A stretch of 64,000 bases of DNA from Dyadobacter diqingensis (GTDB lineage Bacteria; Bacteroidota; Bacteroidia; Cytophagales; Spirosomataceae), in contig NZ_JAMXKF010000002.1 of assembly GCF_024220585.1 (NCBI RefSeq), positions 505,392 to 569,391 of the forward strand, written 5' to 3'. Under the pieces are notes generated by a model. It saw nothing but the letters and a program-made list of their open reading frames with translations. It searched no databases and had not been told where the DNA came from. A program made the position numbers and the translations under genes. Shown here piece by piece: positions 9,330 through 19,336 of this stretch. How positions within the stretch are numbered: the stretch's first letter is position 1; the number at the start of each line of letters is the position of its first letter.

Positions 9330-9719
9330 CAGCAGCAATCTCAAATCAGCATTATTAACCTAACTATAAAGAACATCATTACACACATTTTCAAGTAAAT
9401 ACCCAGCACTCTTTACGATTACCCTCTGCAATTTTTTAAAACTGATTCAGCATAAGCATTACAAATTCAATTTGGTGACTTTTATCTTTCGATGTTTGTT
9501 CATGTTATTAATTTCATCAAACAGTTCTTGCCTGTTGAAGCAGAAAAAAGAAGTTTTTATAATACCGGTCAGCTTGTTTTAACCCTTCGTTTGTAAAAGA
9601 AAAAGGTCACTGATGAATCAATGACCTGAGTGGTAAGCCTAATTTTTAGTACCTGTGAGCAGAATATAAAACGCACCCCGAAAATGCTTTTTATATACCA
9701 TGAACATTCGGAAGCTTCT
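9330..9719. other. Intergenic region between convergent genes
   Basis: 390 bp between the protease (plus) and the AHSA1-like gene (minus). The only structure seen is the hairpin at 9604-9627. The rest is AT-rich with no supported gene. Confidence 0.5.
9604..9627 (-). terminator. Intrinsic terminator
   Basis: AGGTCACTGAT pairs with ATCAATGACCT around a two-base loop, with one mismatch. On the minus strand it is followed by a T-rich run (TTTTTCTTTT). It probably ends the AHSA1-like transcript, about 90 bp after the stop codon. Confidence 0.6.
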
Positions 9720-10148
9720 CTAAACCGTTGCTTCCGAATAATTTTTAAAGTTATCCAAAATCGCCTGCCATCCACCCCGCTGCATTTCCACCGGATTAAT
9801 GGTTTCCGGATCAAATGTTTCTGAGACGTGGGTTACGCTGTCGTCAAAAGTGAAGGTGATACTCACTTTCCGACCATCTGCCATCACGTATTCGATCAGC
9901 TTGTAAGTCTGTACATCCGTGTAAATCCCTTCAAATTCGAATCCCATACTTCCGTCCTTTGCCTCCATCCTTGTTTTGAATTTCCCATCCGGTCGCAAAT
10001 CATTTTCGGCCAATGGCGCATGCCAGTCGTCGGATGCCTGGCACCACTGTGTAATGTGTTCCGGCTCCGTCCAAAACTCCCAAACCATTTTAACAGGCGC
10101 GTTGATTGTAGCTTCAACAGTAATCGCAGTCTTGTTTTCAGTTTCCAT
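9720..10148 (-). CDS. SRPBCC/AHSA1-family protein
   Basis: A 142-residue START-like fold protein of the AHSA1 (activator of Hsp90 ATPase homologue 1) group. Typical features are VEATINAPVKMVWEFWTEPEHITQW near the N-terminus, the central DLRPDGKFKTRMEAKDGS segment and the closing GGWQAILDNF helix. Such bacterial proteins bind hydrophobic ligands in a deep cavity; most have no proven role. The ATG at 10148 (METENKTAI) fits the family better than the longer frame to 10193. Cytoplasmic; no operon partner. Confidence 0.8.
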   Translation of the reverse strand: METENKTAITVEATINAPVKMVWEFWTEPEHITQWCQASDDWHAPLAENDLRPDGKFKTRMEAKDGSMGFEFEGIYTDVQTYKLIEYVMADGRKVSITFTFDDSVTHVSETFDPETINPVEMQRGGWQAILDNFKNYSEATV

Positions 10149-10304
10149 TTGTATGTCGTTTTTGAAGATTATTACTGAGTTGTCATGATACAAAGATAGC
10201 GTGGACGCTTTTAATCAACTGTGGCGAAATACGACATTTTCGAGGCACTTTGCGACAACTGACTAAGAAGCCTTGAACAGGTATTTGTCCAAACTATATC
10301 CAAT

Positions 10305-11222
10305 CTATCGATACGTTTTCAGCGCTTTGGTATCCGACTGCGATTTCAGTATCCCTTTCAATCCTTCGATGTTCATCGTCAATCCCACTTCTGCGTCGGG
10401 CGCCGTGTCTTCATTGATAATACCAACAGGGCCCCGGTAGGCACTATCGCGGACAATACGGATCATTTCCGCTTCTGAGTCACCCTGCCCGATCGGTACA
10501 ACCTTCACTGGATTTCCGCTTTTTAGCCCCATCAGATTTACGGCCATCAAATGAGGGAGAATTTTTGGAAAGAACGCCGGAAAACGTGTGATGTCGTCCT
10601 CCGCATGATGAAAGTTATAAACGATTCCAATGTTTGGCTTTTTCAGATAACGGATCACATCAAGCTGATTTTCCGGCACGCCATACCAGCCTCCATGGTT
10701 ATAAAGCCCGACTGAGCAACCTATTTCAGCCGCCTTGTCCGCGATGTACCCCACGGGTTTTGCCATAGCTTCGATTTTCTGTAGCTGCGACATTTTTTTC
10801 ATATCCTTAATGCCGCTTATCATGCACCAGATCTGGGTCTTGATACCGTGCCGTTTTAAAACATCCAGAATGATGGGTAAAGTTTTGTCATTTTCAGGAT
10901 TCGGCCCCGAATGGAACCAGAATGCTTGTAATGTAATATGATGCTTTTTTAAAGCATCCAGCTCCTGATCAAATTCTGCAATATGTTTTTCCCGCCAGTC
11001 GTAAGCCAGCCTTGTAATACCCAGCTTGTTGAGCATTTCCGCTCTTTCCACCGGACCACGATTTTTGACATCAAAAGGCACGATACACCAGGCGATCAGA
11101 TTTTGCCTCGCGTAAATAATATCCGTCCCCTGTTGCTTTTGAGCGTACGACGGGTAACATTGAATCAGAGAGATCAGAAAAAAACAGTAACAGAACTGTT
11201 TCAGGCGTGCGTAATTATTCAT
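10305..11222 (-). CDS. Exported sugar phosphate isomerase/epimerase-like TIM barrel
   Basis: A 305-residue xylose-isomerase-like TIM barrel with an N-terminal Sec signal peptide (to about SYAQ). Recognisable parts are ITRLAYDWREKHIAEFDQEL, QAFWFHSG, VGLYNHGGWYG, IGIVYNFHHAEDD and GIINEDTAPDAEVG; the acidic and histidine residues match the metal site of this superfamily. The gene lies 21 bp after a Gfo/Idh/MocA oxidoreductase on the same strand, a common pairing in Bacteroidota sugar catabolism, so the two probably form an operon. An exported form suggests periplasmic action; the substrate is unknown. Confidence 0.75.
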   Translation of the reverse strand: MNNYARLKQFCYCFFLISLIQCYPSYAQKQQGTDIIYARQNLIAWCIVPFDVKNRGPVERAEMLNKLGITRLAYDWREKHIAEFDQELDALKKHHITLQAFWFHSGPNPENDKTLPIILDVLKRHGIKTQIWCMISGIKDMKKMSQLQKIEAMAKPVGYIADKAAEIGCSVGLYNHGGWYGVPENQLDVIRYLKKPNIGIVYNFHHAEDDITRFPAFFPKILPHLMAVNLMGLKSGNPVKVVPIGQGDSEAEMIRIVRDSAYRGPVGIINEDTAPDAEVGLTMNIEGLKGILKSQSDTKALKTYR

Positions 11223-11243
11223 AACACATGGTAACCGATTAAA

Positions 11244-12401
11244 TCAAAGTCCTACCTGCTGTCTGGTTTCTGCCGACTGAAGCCCCGCTTCCAGCACCTG
11301 TATAATTTTAAGCCCGTCGTTAAAATCTGGTTTGATCGTTTTGTCTTCCACGATAGCAGTCACAAAATCCGCAACGGCATGGACAAAAGAATGCTCATAG
11401 CCGATGATATGACCCGCCGGCCACCAGTTTCCCGCGTAAGGATGCACGGCCTCAGTCGTCTGAATTGTCCGAAATCCCTGTGTGCCCTCTTCATCGCCCA
11501 GCGAATAATATTGCAGCTCGTTCATTCTTTCCAGATCAAAAAGAAGACTTCCCTTACTTCCATAAATCTCAAAACGCAGTCCGTTTTTTCTACCTGTTGC
11601 AAAACGGGTCGCTTCAAAAGAACCGATGGCTCCATTTTTAAACTGAACCATCATTAATGCAGCATCTTCCACGGTAACCTCTCCTTTTTGGTCGCCCAGC
11701 GTAGCTGCTGAAAGATTGCCCGAAGTCGATTCGTCAGCCAGCGGGCGTTCCTTTATAAAATTTGTGGTCAGACAGGAAACGGTGCTGATGTCCCCAATCA
11801 GATAATGCGCCAGATCAACGGCATGCGAGTTCAAATCCCATTGCGGCCCCGCCTGTGCCTCTTCTTTTCGTAACTGCCAGGTCAGCGGAAACTCAGGATC
11901 CACAATCCAGTCCTGCTGATAAGCACAACGCCAGTGGAAAATCCTTCCGATTTTGCCGTCTTCGATCATCTTTTTTGCAAAAGAAATAGCGGGCGTCCTC
12001 CTGTAATTATGGTTCAGGTAATGTTTTACCTTATTGTCTTCACAAACACGCAGCATCTCCTCGGCCTGCTTGCTGTTCATCGCCAATGGTTTTTCGCAGA
12101 AAATATGTTTTCCTTCACGGGCTGCCGCGAGGGCAATTTCGTAATGAAGGGCTTGCGGAAGCGCCACATCCACAATATCGATATCGGGACTGCTGATCAA
12201 TTTTTTCCAGTCTGTTTCTGTTTTTTCCCATCCCCACTTATCTGCAAATTCCTTTAAAGATGCTTCCTGTCTGCCGCACGCCATTTTCAGTACCGGTCGT
12301 GCCGGAAGGTCAAAAAACAATGGGGCTTTCAACCAGGCATTGCTGTGCGCTCTGCCCATAAACTTGTAACCTACGATACCAACGTTAAGCTGTTTTGTCA
12401 T
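11244..12401 (-). CDS. Gfo/Idh/MocA-family oxidoreductase
   Basis: A 385-residue NAD(P)-dependent sugar or inositol dehydrogenase-type enzyme. The Rossmann start VGIVGYKFMGRAHSNAW and the CEKPLAM motif (catalytic Lys of the EKP signature) are present. The C-terminal domain has LNSHAVDLAHYLIG, in which the His lies in the active-site helix. No signal peptide. It is first in a likely two-gene operon with the isomerase-like gene 21 bp downstream, suggesting oxidation and isomerisation of a sugar or sugar acid. The exact substrate cannot be read from sequence. Confidence 0.85.
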   Translation of the reverse strand: MTKQLNVGIVGYKFMGRAHSNAWLKAPLFFDLPARPVLKMACGRQEASLKEFADKWGWEKTETDWKKLISSPDIDIVDVALPQALHYEIALAAAREGKHIFCEKPLAMNSKQAEEMLRVCEDNKVKHYLNHNYRRTPAISFAKKMIEDGKIGRIFHWRCAYQQDWIVDPEFPLTWQLRKEEAQAGPQWDLNSHAVDLAHYLIGDISTVSCLTTNFIKERPLADESTSGNLSAATLGDQKGEVTVEDAALMMVQFKNGAIGSFEATRFATGRKNGLRFEIYGSKGSLLFDLERMNELQYYSLGDEEGTQGFRTIQTTEAVHPYAGNWWPAGHIIGYEHSFVHAVADFVTAIVEDKTIKPDFNDGLKIIQVLEAGLQSAETRQQVGL

Positions 12402-12580
12402 GATTTGTTAATTTGTGCTATGCTTTTAAGTGCGTAAAGACCTCGTTTTACTCGCGATGCAGAACAAAAAACTTCGCCGAAAACAACAACGCTAACGTCC
12501 AAAAATCACTTAAATATAACGCCTGGCTTAACTTCTCAACTGATAATCTTTGCAACAAAAAACTATAACATTTTATCCGA

Positions 12581-13327
12581 TTATTTAAACCCTCCCGAGA
12601 CAGTGATTCGCTCGCCGGTAACCCACGAAGCATCTTCTGAGGCCAGAAAAACGGCTACCCTGGCGATGTCATCCGGCTGTCCAAACCTGCCAAGCGGTGT
12701 TGCCGCCGCCATTACTTTATCCGGACCATCCATAATACCAGCCTGGTGAGTACCCTCGGTTTCTACACCGCCCGGAGCAATAGCATTTACCCGGATTTTT
12801 TTCGGACCTAACTCCTTTGCCAAAGCATAGGTCAGGGCATCCACTGCGCTTTTGGAGGCTGCATACACAACTGAATTCAGAACAGGATTGACGCTGGCAA
12901 TCGAGCTTATATTGATAATACTGCCACCGTCTTTGTCAAAATATTTGACAGATTCCTGAATCGTGAGGATAGGCCCGAGCACATTAGTATTAAACTGCCA
13001 GTGAAAAATCTCTTCGGTTACTGCCTCCAAAGGCTCAAACTTGAAAGTACCGGCATTGTTCACCAGAATATCCAGCTTACCGAAAGCTGTTTTAGTCTCC
13101 TCAAAAAGCCTCTTCACGTCTGCCGCATTCCCAACATCGCCCTGAACTGCCAATGCACTCCCACCCTCATCCTTAATTTGTTTCACAACTGCATCAGCAC
13201 CTTCTTTGCTTGTTGCATAATTCACAACAACATCAGCCCCGGCTGCTGCAAATCTCTTTGCAATACCCGCGCCAATTCCTTTCGAGGCGCCTGTTATAAT
13301 GGCAACCTTTCCTTTTAAACTGCTCAT
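12581..13327 (-). CDS. SDR-family oxidoreductase (FabG-like)
   Basis: A 248-residue classical short-chain dehydrogenase/reductase. The cofactor motif TGASKGIGAG, the NNAG motif, the catalytic Ser in NISSIAS and the YAASK pair (Tyr/Lys) are all intact. APGGVETEG and the C-terminal ASWVTGERITVSGGFK are typical of 3-oxoacyl-ACP-reductase-like SDRs. With an NYATSKEGAD segment after strand 2, NADP preference is plausible. It is not in a fatty-acid operon, so an accessory alcohol or ketone reductase is more likely than housekeeping FabG. Confidence 0.85.
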   Translation of the reverse strand: MSSLKGKVAIITGASKGIGAGIAKRFAAAGADVVVNYATSKEGADAVVKQIKDEGGSALAVQGDVGNAADVKRLFEETKTAFGKLDILVNNAGTFKFEPLEAVTEEIFHWQFNTNVLGPILTIQESVKYFDKDGGSIINISSIASVNPVLNSVVYAASKSAVDALTYALAKELGPKKIRVNAIAPGGVETEGTHQAGIMDGPDKVMAAATPLGRFGQPDDIARVAVFLASEDASWVTGERITVSGGFK

Positions 13328-13609
13328 CTGATATTATTTTGAAATGAAAGAATTTTCAGGCAACTTAACACGAGTTTGCAAACTCGCCTTCGCCACGACG
13401 ACAAAAATGCATTGATCTCGCCCCAACGTAAATGTATAAGTTTTTATAGTATCCGTGTGACTTTTTCATCTTCATCAAATTTTTCATTTCCGGCCTGCCA
13501 AAATGAAAACCTTTTACTACACAGGCAACGATAATATTCTTAAATTGATAATTAATAAACTTTTAGATACATTTATCTTAGGCATACTCATAACTAAACC
13601 TTCGAAGCC

Positions 13610-14047
13610 ATGAAAATTTATCTGCTAGTAATACCAGCGATGCTTACCCTTCTTTCGTGTAACCAACCCAAAGAAAATTCAGGCGAAAACGAAAAACTCG
13701 TTAAACAGTATTTTGAGTATTTTAACAAACACGACTGGCATAAGATGGCTGCCATGTATTCGGACACCGCAGCGTTTAAAGATCCTTCGCTTGGGCAGGG
13801 CGTCGTCAAGCAGACAAAAGCACAGATCATCAAAAAATATGGCGAACTGAGCCAGTTATTCCCTGATGTAAAAGACGAAGTAATATCCGTTTATCCATCC
13901 GGAGACAAACACGTCATCGTTGAATTTTTGTCTACCGGCACTGCGCCTGACAGCTCCAAATTTGAATTGCCTATCTGCACAATCTTTAAAATCGAAAACG
14001 GATTGATCTCGCAGGATTTTACGTATTTTGATAATTTTGAACAGTAG
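13610..14047 (+). CDS. SnoaL-like (NTF2-fold) lipoprotein
   Basis: A 145-residue lipoprotein (LLVIPAMLTLLSC, modified Cys at about 17). The mature part is a SnoaL/NTF2-like domain: LVKQYFEYFNKHDWHKMAAMY, then TAAFKDPSLGQGVVKQTKAQI, then beta strands ending ICTIFKIENGLISQDFTYFD. The NTF2 fold covers small-molecule-binding proteins and some isomerases; no catalytic residues can be assigned. Single gene with flanking AT-rich spacers. Confidence 0.75.
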   Translation: MKIYLLVIPAMLTLLSCNQPKENSGENEKLVKQYFEYFNKHDWHKMAAMYSDTAAFKDPSLGQGVVKQTKAQIIKKYGELSQLFPDVKDEVISVYPSGDKHVIVEFLSTGTAPDSSKFELPICTIFKIENGLISQDFTYFDNFEQ

Positions 14048-14406
14048 CAACAATTTTATAAATAATCCGGGATTTCGCTCCTGTTATCTGCCACCATCAA
14101 TTTGAGTTTTCTGCTTTAATAACTACTTTTGTAAAAGTCTTCACAGATACAATAAGATCAGGGCTCCTTTTACAAATGCATTTCAACGTAAACATACCGG
14201 TTAGGCGGATTTTAAGGACTTTGCCTGACCGAATCATTCCATAATCAAATCGATCCCCAGGGTAGTCTGACACCTTTTTTAAGGCATTAGCTGTACTCTT
14301 TCCTTTCATAAAATAATCCAAGTAACCAAATAATCAATTCAGGACAATTCAAAGACGAGGTTTGTGTACCGGATTGGAGTGTCAAAAAAAATACAGAATT
14401 TTTACA
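14048..14406. other. Intergenic region
   Basis: 359 bp between the SnoaL-like gene and the EamA transporter. A 74-codon open frame on the minus strand (14097-14321) has no recognised motif or support and is not called. No clear terminator hairpin was found. Confidence 0.45.
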
Positions 14407-15300
14407 ATGAGAAAAGCTTTTATTCAATTACATATATCCATTTTACTGGCAGGTTTTACAGGTGTGTTTGGCAAGTTAATCACGCTCAACGAAGGACTTC
14501 TGGTCTGGTACAGGATGCTGATCTCAGGGCTTTTACTGCTCATGATCCTGGGAGCTTCGAAAAAGCTAAAAGCCGTTTCCTTTCAGGATTTCAAACGTAT
14601 TGCCTTTTCAGGATTTCTGCTCGGACTTCACTGGATATTCTTTTACGGTAGCATCAAGTATTCCAACATTTCGGTTGGTGTAGTTTGTTTTTCGCTTACG
14701 GGCTTTTTTACAGCGATTCTGGCTCCTGTTTTAAATAAAAAGAAATTTGCCATATCGGAGCTATTGCTTAGTGGTTTAACCCTGCTCGGCATCGCCCTCA
14801 TTTTCAGTTTTGATTCAAAATATCGCACCGGAATAACGCTTGGTGTGATTTCATCCTTGCTCGTGGCATTTTACACGATCGCAAACGAACGACTGGCACA
14901 TACTTTCGGCAGCGAAGTCATTACCGTTTACCAGATGATTGGCGGGAGCATGGGACTTGCCGTACTGATGCCTGTGTATCTCCACTTTTTCCCGGTCGAT
15001 TCGATGATACCTTCGGTACAGGATCTCGTTTATTTAACGATGCTTTCGCTTTTCTGTACGGTTGTTTTGTATATGCTGCTTACCCAGGCTTTAAGAAAAA
15101 TATCCGCCTTTACCGTGAACCTGAGCTTTAACCTAGAACCGGTTTATACCATTGCCTTGGCCATTTTTATCTACAAGGAAAACCGTGAACTGACTACGCC
15201 CTTTTATATCGGCCTCGGTTTGATCATCCTTTCGGTTGTCCTTCAAATGGCCAAGGTTTTTGTACAAAACAGAAAATCTCAGATTGTCAGCATTCCATAA
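14407..15300 (+). CDS. EamA/DMT-family transporter
   Basis: A 297-residue membrane protein with about ten hydrophobic helices arranged as two EamA repeats (about 5-140 and 150-290). FTGVFGKLITLNEGLLVWYRMLISGLLLL and the repeat-end LEPVYTIALAIFIYKE are typical of drug/metabolite exporters. The frame opens at 14362, but the ATG at 14407 (MRKAFIQLHIS) begins directly at helix 1. Substrate is unknown; relatives export amino acids or metabolites. It ends at a strong bidirectional terminator. Confidence 0.85.
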   Translation: MRKAFIQLHISILLAGFTGVFGKLITLNEGLLVWYRMLISGLLLLMILGASKKLKAVSFQDFKRIAFSGFLLGLHWIFFYGSIKYSNISVGVVCFSLTGFFTAILAPVLNKKKFAISELLLSGLTLLGIALIFSFDSKYRTGITLGVISSLLVAFYTIANERLAHTFGSEVITVYQMIGGSMGLAVLMPVYLHFFPVDSMIPSVQDLVYLTMLSLFCTVVLYMLLTQALRKISAFTVNLSFNLEPVYTIALAIFIYKENRELTTPFYIGLGLIILSVVLQMAKVFVQNRKSQIVSIP

Positions 15301-15307
15301 GCGATAA

Positions 15308-15342
15308 AAAAAGCAGTTTACCGTGATGATAAACTGCTTTTT
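15308..15342. terminator. Bidirectional intrinsic terminator
   Basis: AAAAAGCAGTTTA (15308-15320) pairs perfectly with TAAACTGCTTTTT (15330-15342) around a nine-base loop. It lies between the converging transporter and peptidase genes. Confidence 0.85.
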
Positions 15343-15359
15343 CACTAAATCCATTTTAC

Positions 15360-17684
15360 TTATTTCACCGCATTTCTTGGATCATTTTCATTCCGGATCA
15401 GATATTCTTTTGGCGGCTCGGCACCTAAAAGATGACGGACAAAATAATCCCAACGGCGTCGCATCATGTAGGGCGCATAACTACCGTAGGCGTGCGGACT
15501 GTTTGGAAAAACCAACAAATCATAGTCCTTGTTCGCCTTTTGTAATGCTTCAATAACCAACATGGTGTTGTAAGGAGGCACATTATCGTCCATCATGCCA
15601 TGTGCCAGCATCAGTTTGCCTTTCAAATTTTTGGCATGCACCTGGTTAGCCTGTGCTTCATAATTTGATACGCCTTCTGAGTTTTCTTTTAAAAGACCAA
15701 TATATCGTTCGCCCCAGTCATCCTCATAATTTCTGTTGTCATGGTTCCCTGACTCCGATATCCCAACCTTGAAAAAATCAGGATAAGTGAACATGGCACA
15801 TGCCGTGGCAAATCCCCCACCCGAATGTCCATGCATCCCTACCCTGGTCGTATCCATCCAGCGGTATTTCGCAGCAAGCTGCCTGATCGCTGAAACCTGA
15901 TCCGGCAACGTATTTTCAGCCATGTTCCCATAGTTCATATCATGAAAACGCTTGGATCGTGCAGGATTGCTGGTCCCTTCCAGTTCCACCACCACAAAAC
16001 CCAGTTCTGCCAGTGCCTGATTATCTTTTCTTGACGCCACAAACGACCAGGAACCAACACTTCCTCCCTGCGGACCTGGATAAATGTAATCCACCACAGG
16101 GTATTTTTTAGTCGAGTCAAGCTGCGTTGGGGTGTATAACAAACCATACACATCGGTCTTTCCGTCGTGGGCTTTCACCGAAAAGGGTACCGGCGCTTTC
16201 CATCCTGTGCCGGCCAGTCTGCTGACATCCGTTTTTTCAAGCTGGGCAATCAGCTTACCATTGATATGGCGCAGCACCGTCACCGGCGGAACGTCCGGTT
16301 GCGAATAACTGTCCACAAAATAATTTTCAGAATCAGACAGAGAGATCGTATGTTTTCCTGCTTCGGGTGTTAACAAGGTTAAATTGCTGCCATCAAAACC
16401 TATTTTGTAGAAATGTGAATAGTAGGGATTACCTGCTTCTTTTTCATTCGCCATAAAATAGACAAGTCTGTTCTTTTCGTCTATTTTCACAAGTTGTGTC
16501 ACCACCCAGTCGCCTTTTGTGATCTGGTTTTTAAGTTTCCCGGTATTGATATCGTACAGATAGAGATGGCCCCAGTTGTCTCTTTCAGAGTACCAGATTA
16601 TTTCATTGGTCTTAGGCAAAAAACGCCAACTAATACCGTTTTGACCTGACTCAAACTGCGTTGCCACAGTTTCTTCAAAAACTTCCTTAACCGTGCCGGT
16701 TGTCGCGTCCGCAATCCGCACTTTTTCCTGTTTATGGTCACGCGAAGTAGATACAAATGCCAGCTGGCTTGCATCCTCATTCCATGCCGCATCGTTGAGC
16801 ACACCGGCACGGCTGATATCATCGCCCAGCGAAGACCGGTGCGGATCGGCAGCTACCTGCAAACGGATTACTTTGGGAGAATCTACATTAATAATTACAC
16901 GATGCACCATAGCGACAATGCTATCACCCGGCAAAGGATATTTCCAGGCTTTCAGTGTCGGATGCCCCACATTCGTGGTCACCAGATACATATCGCCGAC
17001 ATTTCGCTCATCCTGTTGAAAAGTTGCAATCTTCCTGGAATCCGGCGACCACAACAAAACCGGTCTGTCGCTGTGGCGCCAGCCTGCATTGTCCGTTGCG
17101 TAGCCAAAATCCTTCTGCCCGTCAGTAGTCAGCTGTGTAACCTGATCGGTGGCCAGATCGCGCACCCATAAATTGAAATCCTTAATAAATGCATATTTTT
17201 TCCCGTCAGGCGACAGGATACCCCCTCTCGGATTCAGCTCGTTTTTTGCTATTTCTGTCTGTGTGATCTGATACGTTTTCAGATCACATTTCCATTCCCT
17301 GTCTGCCGCTTCAAAGGATACAGACTTTCCATCCGGTGCATAAGTAATAGTTTGGAATGGCAGCATGAAAGCCGTGTAGTTTCTGCCCGTTGCTCCGGAC
17401 AAAGCGGCGGCCAGTTTGGTATAATCAAAAGCCGCCGATCGTGTTCCCTTTACCGCATTGACAAGAATGAACTGGCTGCCATCGGCCGTCAGGGTACGGT
17501 ACCAGAATTTTTCTCCGGAAAGCCAGGTAGGTTTCCCAGGGACATTATCGATATACTTTTGCGTATTGGGAGCAAGAAAACGCTCTGCTCTTTGATAATC
17601 TTCTTTGGTCAGCGTGGTTACCTGCTGCGCGTTTAGGGTACCCGCCAGAAACATGGACAAAAGGGTTACCTCGAATTTTTTCAT
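15360..17684 (-). CDS. S9 dipeptidyl peptidase IV-like serine peptidase
   Basis: A 774-residue exported prolyl-oligopeptidase-family enzyme. A signal peptide (MKKFEVTLLSMFLAGTLNAQ) is followed by an N-terminal beta-propeller (DPPIV_N, about 100-470) and an alpha/beta-hydrolase domain. The nucleophile is Ser621 in GHSGGG, with Asp from MMDDNVPP (699/700) and His731 in SPHAYG, so the triad is complete. The elbow reads G-H-S-G-G-G instead of the commoner GWSYGG. Such periplasmic enzymes remove X-Pro or X-Ala dipeptides. The exact specificity is uncertain because the Glu pair of true DPP-IV was not confirmed. Confidence 0.85.
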   Translation of the reverse strand: MKKFEVTLLSMFLAGTLNAQQVTTLTKEDYQRAERFLAPNTQKYIDNVPGKPTWLSGEKFWYRTLTADGSQFILVNAVKGTRSAAFDYTKLAAALSGATGRNYTAFMLPFQTITYAPDGKSVSFEAADREWKCDLKTYQITQTEIAKNELNPRGGILSPDGKKYAFIKDFNLWVRDLATDQVTQLTTDGQKDFGYATDNAGWRHSDRPVLLWSPDSRKIATFQQDERNVGDMYLVTTNVGHPTLKAWKYPLPGDSIVAMVHRVIINVDSPKVIRLQVAADPHRSSLGDDISRAGVLNDAAWNEDASQLAFVSTSRDHKQEKVRIADATTGTVKEVFEETVATQFESGQNGISWRFLPKTNEIIWYSERDNWGHLYLYDINTGKLKNQITKGDWVVTQLVKIDEKNRLVYFMANEKEAGNPYYSHFYKIGFDGSNLTLLTPEAGKHTISLSDSENYFVDSYSQPDVPPVTVLRHINGKLIAQLEKTDVSRLAGTGWKAPVPFSVKAHDGKTDVYGLLYTPTQLDSTKKYPVVDYIYPGPQGGSVGSWSFVASRKDNQALAELGFVVVELEGTSNPARSKRFHDMNYGNMAENTLPDQVSAIRQLAAKYRWMDTTRVGMHGHSGGGFATACAMFTYPDFFKVGISESGNHDNRNYEDDWGERYIGLLKENSEGVSNYEAQANQVHAKNLKGKLMLAHGMMDDNVPPYNTMLVIEALQKANKDYDLLVFPNSPHAYGSYAPYMMRRRWDYFVRHLLGAEPPKEYLIRNENDPRNAVK

Positions 17685-17871
17685 ATGGATATTATTACCT
17701 GGTTCAGGATCGTAAATTGTTCACTCAACCCGCAAAATAAGGATTTCAATGCAGTAATGTGCAACATGTTCCCAAATCTAAGTCCCGGTGAAGCATTATT
17801 ATTTCTGTTTTGACTCTTGCCAATATTCAATTTAAATAAATCCGGATTATCCGGAATTCGTTTCCGGCAAC

Positions 17872-19296
17872 TCAGGTTTTTGAGATCAACATACCCAGCA
17901 CTTCGAGTGACTTTTGCAGCTCCGTATTCCAGTACATGCCATAATTCAGCCGCATGCAATTTTCAAATTGTTTTTGCAAAGAAAACATTCGGCCCGGTGC
18001 AATGCTGATATTGTACTGCATGGCCTTTTCATAAAGTGAGATCATATCAAAACCGTTTTCCAGTTCGAGCCAGAGAAAAAAACCGCCCTGCGGCTGACTT
18101 AACTTCACATGATCTGGAAAATGTTCAGTAATTGTGTTTACATAATTACGGTAATTGGTATACAGGGTCGCTCTGATTTTCCGGAGATGGTTTTCGTATC
18201 GTCCGTTTTTCAAAAAATCGGCAACGACCTCCTGTGTAATGCTTGCGGAAGAAAGTGAATGATGAAGTTTGGTCCTTATAATCTGATCTTTAAACCGTCC
18301 CGGCGAAACCCATCCCACCCGATAACCCGGCGCAAGCGTTTTGGAAACGGAACTGCAACATAAAACCAGACCACCCTCATCGTAGGTTTTACAGTTTGTT
18401 GGCCGGTGATTTCCGAAAAACAAATCACCATAAATATCATCTTCAATCAGGGGAATGTTGTGATAGGCCATCAGGCGCACAACCTCTCTTTTATGCTCGT
18501 CCGGCATAAGACTTCCCGAGGGATTGTTAAAATTGCTGATCAACACACAAGCGGCGATGTGCTTTTTGTCCAACGTATCTTTCAGCGCATCCAGCTCTAT
18601 GCCCGTTACAAAATTCGTAGGTAGTTCGATCACATTCAGCCGAAGCGATTTAGCCAGTTGAAGAATTCCGAAGTAAGCCGGACTTTCCACGATAATCGTA
18701 TCGCCTGGACCCGTAAGAGCGGTCAGACAATAGGACAATGCACTGATGCAGCCCGGTGTCGTCACAATGTCGTCCGCTTTCAGATTCCCGCCCCAGGAAA
18801 ACGACATGCGGGCAATTTCATTTCTGAGTTTTTCATTGCCGGGCACAGGCTCATATCCCGTCCCGCTATCAGAGAGACTGCGCATGGCGTGCATCAGTCC
18901 TTTATTCAGTTTTGCAATGGGCAAAAGTTCTTTTGCCGGGAAACCGAGCGACAATAACGTAATATTTTTCTCCCCCATACTATCGTAAACCTTATCGATC
19001 AGATCTTCCTCCAGCTGGTGCAGAGAAGATAACGCAGGCCTGCTCGGCGCAGGTACAGACGGCTTACCCTTGGAGGAATAGCTAACGAAAAAACCTGATT
19101 TTGGCCGTGACTCTATCAAAGAACGGCTTTCAAGTTCCAGATAAGCCTGGGTAATGGTATTGATACTGATGCCGCGTTCCCGGCTCACCTCACGGACCGA
19201 AGGAAGTTTATCGCCCGTTTTCAGCACGCCATCCCGGATCTGACTTTCAAACTGCCGGGCAATTTCCCTGTATAAATAATCCTTTGCAACCTCCAT
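17872..19296 (-). CDS. MocR-type (GntR-wHTH/aminotransferase) regulator
   Basis: A 474-residue fusion of a GntR winged helix (about 1-75; TGDKLPSVREVSRERGISINTITQAYLELE) to a fold-type I aminotransferase domain (about 110-470). The PLP Lys lies in SSVSKTLAPGYRVGW, with the LISNFNNPSG and EDDIYGD motifs also present. MocR proteins sense PLP, amino acids or GABA-like amines and often act on a divergent gene. Here the divergent neighbours are a GNAT and a nitronate monooxygenase-like gene, so these are the likely targets. Confidence 0.85.
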   Translation of the reverse strand: MEVAKDYLYREIARQFESQIRDGVLKTGDKLPSVREVSRERGISINTITQAYLELESRSLIESRPKSGFFVSYSSKGKPSVPAPSRPALSSLHQLEEDLIDKVYDSMGEKNITLLSLGFPAKELLPIAKLNKGLMHAMRSLSDSGTGYEPVPGNEKLRNEIARMSFSWGGNLKADDIVTTPGCISALSYCLTALTGPGDTIIVESPAYFGILQLAKSLRLNVIELPTNFVTGIELDALKDTLDKKHIAACVLISNFNNPSGSLMPDEHKREVVRLMAYHNIPLIEDDIYGDLFFGNHRPTNCKTYDEGGLVLCCSSVSKTLAPGYRVGWVSPGRFKDQIIRTKLHHSLSSASITQEVVADFLKNGRYENHLRKIRATLYTNYRNYVNTITEHFPDHVKLSQPQGGFFLWLELENGFDMISLYEKAMQYNISIAPGRMFSLQKQFENCMRLNYGMYWNTELQKSLEVLGMLISKT

Positions 19297-19336
19297 GAAA
19301 CCTGAATTAAATCTGACACCATCAAAGTTAACAAAA

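Noticed and set aside
12448..12633. 61-codon minus ORF overlapping the end of the SDR gene
   Set aside because: Overlaps the real SDR C-terminus in another frame and has no protein-like features.
14097..14321. 74-codon minus-strand ORF in an otherwise empty gap
   Set aside because: No motif, signal peptide or conserved context; length is within chance expectation.
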